A DNA stretch of 64,000 nucleotides, taken from positions 11,248,137 to 11,312,136 of the forward strand of contig OY741277.1 in assembly GCA_963514095.1 (NCBI GenBank), read 5' to 3'. Numbering within the stretch: the stretch's first letter is position 1; each line of letters begins with the position of its first letter. Both the position numbers and the translations under genes were made by a program. Source of the DNA: Eutrigla gurnardus (taxonomy: Eukaryota > Chordata > Actinopteri > Perciformes > Triglidae). The notes beneath the pieces were generated by a model. That model worked only from the letters and a program-made list of their open reading frames with translations, had not been told where the DNA came from and searched no databases. Below are positions 56,789 to 64,000 of this stretch, piece after piece.

Positions 56789-57253
56789 AAAAGGATTCCC
56801 GCTCCGCAGTTGTGCATCTACACAATCCAGTCGATTATCCGTGCATCTATGTTTTATGCAGAACTAGTTTCTTCAGAGCGTAATAATATCTTGGCCGCGG
56901 GTGGTGGCACGGTTCGACACGTGATCGTGCTACACCAATAAGATAGCTGCATTTTGTCAATAGAATGGCAAGAGGGCGACCAATATGGCTTCATCGAGCA
57001 GTACCGACAACGAGGAAAACACATCAAAAAATCGAAATGATCAAAATCCAAACACTGTTATATGCATATTACTTCTGTGAAGCACGAGGAGGTCGATGAT
57101 TTCACCACCACCACACGATGGAATACCTACAGAACAAGCCTACAACTGTGGCTCGGGCTGAAGGGAGAGTCTCGGGACGTGGCTGAAAACTACAAACACT
57201 GTGTTGATTTGGAGTGAAAATATTCCCGAGGACGCTGGCTTCCATCACACATG

Positions 57254-57619
57254 CTACCGTGGGTTCACCGACAAAAACACGATCGCATCTGTGCGAGGAA
57301 ACGGCCCAAGGACATCTATTCCCACTCTCTCCTTGGGGCACCCTGCTGGAAATTGTTGGAGCTGGGCATGCGACCTGTCTGTGGGGCCCTTCCGGGCAGC
57401 GCAGCTGTCGCATCGGCGACAGTAGTCCTCCACATCTCGCCTATGTTGGCCCCAGTAGAACCCGTGTCGGAGGCGGCGGAGTGTCTTAGTGATGCCAAAG
57501 TGGCCAGACCCTGGGGCTCCGTGTATTGCCTGGAGCACCGTCTCCCTCAGGGCCTTTGGTACCACCACTTGCCACCGCATCTCTCCTGTAGCCGGTTCCT
57601 TCCACCCCCTCTGTAGCAC
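57254..57619 (-). pseudogene. Ty3/gypsy-type integrase fragment, left arm
   Basis: On the minus strand an H2C2 zinc-binding segment is visible: HGAPGSGHFG supplies the two His, and CRRCDSC the two Cys. The start of an integrase core follows (VGIDVLGPFPRT), and then the reading runs out. No LTRs, gag or reverse transcriptase are visible nearby. A possible LTR end (ggggacgtaaca) lies at 58443-58454. It is a relic of an LTR retrotransposon. Confidence 0.75.
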
Positions 57620-58568
57620 CCCATCGCACAGGCGCAGGTTTTAAATAAAAGTAAAATAAGAGAAAGTTTCCAAACGAGCCGCCATATTGGTCTGCGTGAA
57701 CTCCGGAGCACACAGGACAGCAGTGAAAGCGATCGTCCTATCAGGTGCAGCCATAAAGTGTGCGCGTGATTGTATGAAGGAGAGCGCCTGTCAATCATCC
57801 TCTAGTGGCAGCCCACCAAGTGTGCAATACTGGGAAGCGGCGCGTCCACTCGCGTTTAAAATCGCCCCTGTGGACACGTACCTTGAGTCGGACACAAATT
57901 CTAGCCATCATGCATTGCTTCAACCCACAATACATCACGTTAGGTAGCACGCTGCAGGCGGCTACATCAAGTCAAGTGGGTGGTGCACCTGGAGCCCTAT
58001 CAGCCAGCAAGAGTATAAAGCTGAGGAGGAGTCGCATCAGCCACTCTCTGATTGCTGCTTGGCACCCTGTAACGCTGTTGCTTGCTGCCCTGTTGCCGAC
58101 AGAAACCCGTTGCATGTGTGTGTAAGTTGAGAAGAGCAGGAGTGAGCTTTTTAACCGGTATTTACCTGAAGCAGGTAGGGGGGAGCTGCGATTTTGTTTA
58201 GTTCCCATTGTCTCCTGTGCATCTGATGCTAGGGAAGGTTAGACTGTGCACATGTTTTTGTTTGTGAGACAGTTGGATTTTCTTTAGAGTAAGGGATGGT
58301 TATTGTTTGTTTTTTTACTTGAATTCTCCCAGAGGATACACAAAGGTTTCCTGGATGGCATTAAAAGTACAGAACTGGACCACTTGACTCCTGCTGTTTT
58401 TAATCTGGTTGTATGTTACTCCCTTTTACTCCTAGGCTAATTTGGGGACGTAACACCATGCTACAGTAATGTAGTCATAAAAAACATCTGAAGAGAGAGA
58501 AAGGAGACCGCATAGGGTAAATAAACAATGGAACTCAGTAACAGCATACAGACAAATACATCCCTTAG

Positions 58569-59400
58569 CAGAGGTGGGTAGAGTAGCCAAAAATTGTACT
58601 CAAGTAAGAGTACTGTTACTTTAGAATAATATGACTCAAGTAAAAGTAAAAAGTATTGTCACCCTGTGTTACTTGAGTAAGAGTAAAAAGTAATGGGTGA
58701 AAAAACTACTCAAGTACAGAGTAACTGCCGAGTAACCTCCTTTAATCAGGTCAAATAATTTCAAATAATGCACGGAGAATTCCCTTAGACAACTGAAACA
58801 GTTTATAATAAACAATAATAAATAAATAACTCCACTTGTTTCGGGAGACACAAATGGCAACGTATAATGTAGCTGTTTTTTTTTTTTGCCTGGAGTGTGA
58901 ACATTTCTTTTATGTGGGGCCAGGGGTGTTGTGCCTCCTCCTCTTCGGCTTCTTCGGAATTGCATGCCGTCTCCATCGTTTTGTTTCTGCGCTCTTTTCC
59001 GCCTGTTTGCCACGGGGAATGTGTGTGCGGTCATGTGATGGCTTAGGCTCTGCCTGATTGGTGAAACGGAGTTAGACCGTCGCTAGTGGCTACATTTGAT
59101 TGGTGAGATGCAGTCATGTGATAGTCACAGAGCCTCTGGGAAGTCCCGACCTTAAATCATTGCTCTGGTCCCCACATAAACAAAACAGACCATGCAGCAG
59201 ACAGATCAATAAAAAAAAAAAGTAGCGAGCAGAATCAGCCCAATGTAACGGAGTAAAAGTACCGCTCCTTCTTCACAAATTTACTTAAGTAAAAGTAAAA
59301 AGTATGCTGCTTTGAAACTACTCATAGAAGTACAATTTTTCCAAAAAGTTACTTAAGTAAATGTAACGGAGTAAATGTAGCGCGTTACTACCCACCTCTG
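58569..59400. mobile_element. Non-autonomous hAT-type element, copy 2, at the palindrome centre
   Basis: This 832-bp element begins CAGAGGTGGG and ends CCCACCTCTG and is nearly identical to copy 1 at 43827. The right flank is AAGACAAACAACTAAGGGA, exactly as at copy 1. The left flank is TCCCTTAG, so there is no target duplication. Both arms of the giant palindrome abut it. Confidence 0.93.
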
Positions 59401-60094
59401 AAGACAAACAACTAAGGGATGTATTTGTCTGTATGCTGTAACTGTCTCACAAACAAAAACATGTGCACAGTCTAACCTTCCCTAGCATCAGATGCACAGG
59501 AGACAATGGGAAATAAACAAAATCGCAGCTCCCCCCTACCTGCTTCAGGTAAATACCGGTTAAAAAGCTCACTCCTGCTCTTCTCAACTTACACACACAT
59601 GCAACGGGTTTCCGTCGGCAACAGGGCAGCAAGCAACAGCGTTACAGGGTGCCAAGCAGCAATCAGAGAGAGGCTGATGCGACTCCTCCTCAGCTTTATA
59701 CTCTTGCTGGCTGATAGGGCTCCAGGTGCACCACCCACTTGACTTGATGTAGCCGCCTGCAGCGCGCTACCTAACGTGATGTATTGTGGGTTGAAGCAAT
59801 GCATGATGGCTAGAATTTGTGTCCGACTCAAGGTACGTGTCCACAGGGGCGATTTTAAACGCGAGTGGACGCGCCGCTTCCCAGTATTGCACACTTGGTG
59901 GGCTGCCACTAGAGGATGATTGACAGGCGCTCTCCTTCATACAATCACGCGCACACTTTATGGCTGCACCTGATAGGACGATCGCTTTCACTGCTGTCCT
60001 GTGTGCTCCGGAGTTCACGCAGACCAACATGGCGGCTCGTTTGGAAACTTTCTCTTATTTTACTTTTATTTAAAACCTGCGCCTGTGCGATGGG

Positions 60095-60460
60095 GTGCTA
60101 CAGAGGGGGTGGAAGGAACCGGCTACAGGAGAGATGCGGTGGCAAGTGGTGGTACCAAAGGCCCTGAGGGAGACGGTGCTCCAGGCAATACACGGAGCCC
60201 CAGGGTCTGGCCACTTTGGCATCACTAAGACACTCCGCCGCCTCCGACAGGGGTTCTACTGGGGCCAACATAGGCGAGTTGTGGAGGACTACTGTCGCCG
60301 ATGCGACAGCTGAACTGCCCGGAAGGGCCCCACAGACAGGTCGCATGCCCAGCTCCAACAATTACCAGCAGGGTGCCCCAAGGAGAGAGTGGGAATAGAC
60401 GTCCTTGGGCCGTTTCCTCGCACAGATGCGATCGTGTTTTTGTCGGTGAACCCACGGTAG
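60095..60460 (+). pseudogene. Ty3/gypsy-type integrase fragment, right arm
   Basis: This is the mirror copy of the left-arm fragment, with the same HGAPGSGHFG segment. Here the second zinc Cys of CRRCDSC is replaced by a stop codon at about 60311-60313, so this copy has decayed further. Confidence 0.75.
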
Positions 60461-60925
60461 CATGTGTGATGGAAGCCAGCGTCCTCGGGAATATTTTCAC
60501 TCCAAATCAACACAGTGTTTGTAGTTTTCAGCCACGTCCCGAGACTCTCCCTTCAGCCCGAGCCACAGTTGTAGGCCTGTTCTGTAGGTATTCCATCGTG
60601 TGGTGGTGGTGAAATCATCGACCTCCTCGTGCTTCACAGAAGTAATATGCATATAACAGTGTTTGGATTTTGATCATTTCGATTTTTTGATGTGTTTTCC
60701 TCGTTGTCGGTACTGCTCGATGAAGCCATATTGGTCGCCCTCTTGCCATTCTATTGACAAAATGCAGCTATCTTATTGGTGTAGCACGATCACGTGTCGA
60801 ACCGTGCCACCACCCGCGGCCAAGATATTATTACGCTCTGAAGAAACTAGTTCTGCATAAAACATAGATGCACGGATAATCGACTGGATTGTGTAGATGC
60901 ACAACTGCGGAGCGGGAATCCTTTT

Positions 60926-63621
60926 CTAAAAGACTTTTCGTGGTTCACCTTGCGGCCTATCTGTCCGCATCAACTTGTTAACCTGGGTGTTACTGGATGA
61001 ACGGATACTGGGGAAAAGACAGAGAGTCAGTATTACAAAATAGATAAATAATAAATATAATTGTATACATAATAATTTGTGATGGCTTTAAAACCTACCT
61101 GGCATAGAGAGTGCAGAAGATGAAGATGATCAAACCAACAACGCCCTGAGCATCCCTCAAGCAGCATGGTGTTGCTGCTTGACACTAGACTCAACAGGCT
61201 GGGGTTACACTTCCGATCTAAAATGTCAGGGCACACAGACATTAGACAATTTATTATACTATAATATCTTATGAAAAATATATAATTACACAGTAAGCCT
61301 GTGTACACTCTACATTATCTTGTATCAATACTGAATTGATTTGAGAATGTTTTAATTAAAAATGCAATTAACTTTCATTTTGACACTGAAGATGCTGCAA
61401 ACATATTAGAAGGAAGGGAATATACATGTGGAAATTTCACTGAAATAAATGTGAAAATGCAGTTTTTCTCAAAACAGGATTGCATCCATACTAGTTGTGT
61501 TTCCTTAAATGTCGCTGTTACGGTGCATGTATATGCTGCAGTCAGTAGCTCTCATGAATTTTGTGACATTTTTGTCTTCAATTGTGTTTTTTTCCATTTT
61601 GGACTCTGTGTTTATATCACGATGCTTGGTATTCAAACATAGTCAAAGTTGATGGACAATGTTTCCCTGATGTCGAATTGTCTTTGTTATGATGCCGGCC
61701 ATGTTATCTGCACAGAGAATTGTTTTTGTTGCTGCTGTTTAAATTCGTTCTGATGCAGTCCAACAAATGCACTACAGGAATGCACTACTGTTTTTGTGTT
61801 GTTTGTCGTGTGTTTTTATTGTGTAGCAAACGTGCTACAACTGCATTTCGTTTTGCATCCCTGTGTTGCACAATAACGATAAATGATCCTTGAATCTTTG
61901 ACACAGCAAAACAATAGAAAGTTTTGTGCCATTTTATTTTCCTGTTGTACACTAACCGTTTTTCATTGGACAGCTTTGCGAATGAAAAGAAGCAGCTGTT
62001 GCCTATGATATCTAGCAAAAGCAAAAGTGTGTACAGTGTTACAACATTGGTGAAGCACGAAAGAGATAGTTCTCCGGAATGACGAGGATTAATATAATTT
62101 CTCCAATCCAATTATTTTTGGGTTGTAGCGATGCATTTCCAGTATTGTGTGTAAATGGATCTCGAATGCCTAAAACTCAATAAAACTAACCCTACAGTCA
62201 CCACCAGCGTGCCCATTCACTTGGGAAAGCGGACCACACAACATGACACAAGGAAGGCGTGCTAACTATTAGCAAAATAGCAGCTTTGTTCCGATAGCAT
62301 GCCAGCTTTGTTCCGATAGCATGCCACTCACCAGTATGATCATAATGCTGCAGCATACAATCAGCAAATTTGACAGAACAGTGAGAATAATCACAACTAA
62401 ATGAGAACCAAAAGCTTCAGAAAAGAGGCAAAACTGTGGACTAAGACAATGGCAGACTCACTTGGATTGTTGGTCATTGCAGACCAAGTGACATACATGG
62501 TGTAGAGGGAGATGAGGGAAGCCTGGAGCAAACCGGAGTGTGGCCGAGCTTCCAGATACAAACAGAGCAAACCTACAGCAAATGTGTTTTCAAATATATC
62601 TGCATTAGTATGGCTTCAGACTGGTCCACACTCTACCTGTATCTTTGGCAGGATGGAGACTATGGAGATGATGATGCAGAAGATGAGGTTGAGGCTGATG
62701 AAGACCTTGTGTTCTGTGCAGTCATCTGGCTGTGTGTAGTAAATGTAGAAAAGCACCACAGCGGTGATAGCCAGTGCATAATGGAGGAAGGTGAACGAAA
62801 GTAGGCCTGGAAATGACATGGACATACTTTAACATGAAATGCACAACACCACAGATGTAATAATGCACTACTGACTTGGCCAGGAGAGCTATGAAAAAGT
62901 TACGTAATTTGTAATTTGGCAAATATGTGGCATTAAAATGCAATAAACGTCTCTTTCAAGTGAATGCTGTACCTGCAAACCAGCATTTGTCACCACTATC
63001 TTCAGCATTTCCGACCCACACCTTGTTCCAGGAGTGGGCAAAGTCAATGAGAAGAACAAGTTGGATGAGAATGAAGATGAAGGATCCTATTAGTCCGAAG
63101 TAAAACCACACTGTAAAGTAAAAAGAAAACACAGCTGATACAGTTTCCTAAACAGTTGATAAACAGATATATTTTACCGTTGCCTAAGTCACTTGTCTGC
63201 TGAATATACAGTATTTTACTGTATATAACAGAACAGAGTATGTTAGTACCAGTATGAAATGTTCCATCAGGGATGAAAAAAGCTCCCATTGTTATCCCAA
63301 CCAGGATCAGAAATTTGAAGAACCAGAAACTGTAAAATAAACGGGTACAAACCCAACATCAGCACAAGAGACGGAGCGATTCTAGCACCCCAAGAGTAGT
63401 ATTTGACATAACAACTTAACTTAGAGTAAACGCGTTTAAGGTTGACTGTTACGTCAACATACGTTGCTTATTTTGCTAGCCTTAGTTTAGCGTTAGCTCG
63501 CCTAACGTTAAGACGAGTATGAACGGACGTTTAAGCCTTCCGTTTTGCATTTAAGATAGGCCGACTATTCCAATGGAAATCAGATGCTGGCTAACGAGCA
63601 CAGTGCCAGACAAGCCCCCAT
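60926..63621 (-). pseudogene. SERINC gene remnant, right arm
   Basis: This is the mirror copy of the left remnant, with minus-strand blocks 63621-63584, 63329-63250, 63110-62973, 62806-62637, 62552-62462, 61217-61099 and 61007-60926, all the same lengths as on the left. It shares the missing exons after exon 1, the lost acceptor at the 62552 block and the frameshift before VGLIIF. These defects therefore predate the inverted duplication, or were homogenised between the arms afterwards. A small coding difference is seen (V in SLISLY context on the left is A here, LLQVSLIS versus LLQASLIS). Confidence 0.85.
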
Positions 63622-64000
63622 TTTGACATTAAACTCCTGGAATTAACGTTGTCGTAGTAGCTGTTCGCTCTCCTGTAATATCCTGTGAACCCTTCTCGCT
63701 TGCTCGGAACCACAACACGGCGCTACCTCCCACCCCCTCACCTCAAACTACCCTGTGATCGGCCGGAGTCAAACTTCACACATGCCAATCGTATAAAAGA
63801 AATTAGTGACTGACACCTCTCAAAACAAATAATCATCATACACCTCCAAACATATCAGCATGAACTTACTATTTGTTTATATGACATGAAATGAAAAGAC
63901 ATTAACTTATATTTTTAACAAATACTTATTTTACATGTTTAACTTGTTCTGTATTTGTCCATATTTATACATTCTTAAACATTTTAATAGACAATGAACT

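Larger units (their letters stand above)
52914..58568 (+). repeat. Left arm of a giant inverted duplication
   Basis: Sequence from 52914 to 58568 reappears as reverse complement from the window end (64000) back to about 59411. All landmarks match in order: SERINC exons, integrase fragment and the inner ACATCCCTTAG end at 58558-58568. The left arm has an 840-bp LINE insertion (55375-56214) and about 265 extra bases (58279-58544) that the right arm lacks. The outer boundary is unknown because the right arm leaves the window. Confidence 0.95.
59401..64000 (-). repeat. Right arm of the giant inverted duplication (continues past the window)
   Basis: This is the reverse complement of the left arm, starting 10 bases into the flank of hAT copy 2. 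Relative to the left arm it lacks the L2-like LINE and the 58279-58544 block, has about 58 extra bases near 61668-61725, and lacks 18 bases in the intron near 63195. Single-base differences are scattered and rare. Confidence 0.95.

Overview
The window reads as teleost (ray-finned fish) nuclear DNA. The genes are multi-exon with GT-AG introns, dinucleotide repeats are dense, and many fish-type mobile elements are present: an RTE-like LINE, an L2-like LINE fragment, hAT and Tc1 relatives, a tRNA-derived SINE and a Ty3/gypsy fragment. All gene models below were built by eye from splice sites and reading phase. Each functional model closes in frame.

Region 1 (1-42.5 kb) is an immune-receptor cluster around hepsin. 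Four genes encode Siglec/CD22-like immunoglobulin receptors: A (195-7549, +), B (10284-17528, +), C (29632-34041, +) and D (38862-35896, -). All have the Siglec-type first domain: a tryptophan at the start of the mature protein, no cysteine in the F strand, a cysteine in the E strand instead, and an extra N-terminal cysteine. They differ at the sialic-acid arginine (kept in A and D, lost in B and C) and in signalling parts. A has two ITIMs, B has one, C has none, and D has a lysine inside its membrane helix, as in activating Siglecs. This looks like a paired inhibitory/activating set. The hepsin protease gene lies between B and C on the minus strand. In human, HPN lies near MAG and CD22 on chromosome 19q13, so the order looks like conserved synteny. 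Gene E (40956-42519, +) is a small single-Ig membrane protein that I do not recognise.

Region 2 (42.5-49.2 kb) is a mobile-element graveyard: a tandem duplication, an 828-bp hAT-type element with an 8-bp target duplication, a long-inverted-repeat element, a second hAT-type MITE carrying a nested SINE, and a dead Tc1-like transposon.

Region 3 (49.2-52.2 kb) holds an apparently single-exon 653-residue coiled-coil gene on the minus strand. Its 3' end has been triplicated in tandem.

Region 4 (52.9-64 kb) is a giant inverted duplication. Both arms carry the same damaged SERINC gene: exon 1 is kept, the next exons are missing, and there is a shared frameshift and a shared lost splice acceptor. 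A second copy of the 828-bp hAT-type element sits exactly at the centre. Its right flank matches the right flank of the 43.8-kb copy, but its left flank does not, so the element probably took part in making the palindrome. The right arm runs off the window.
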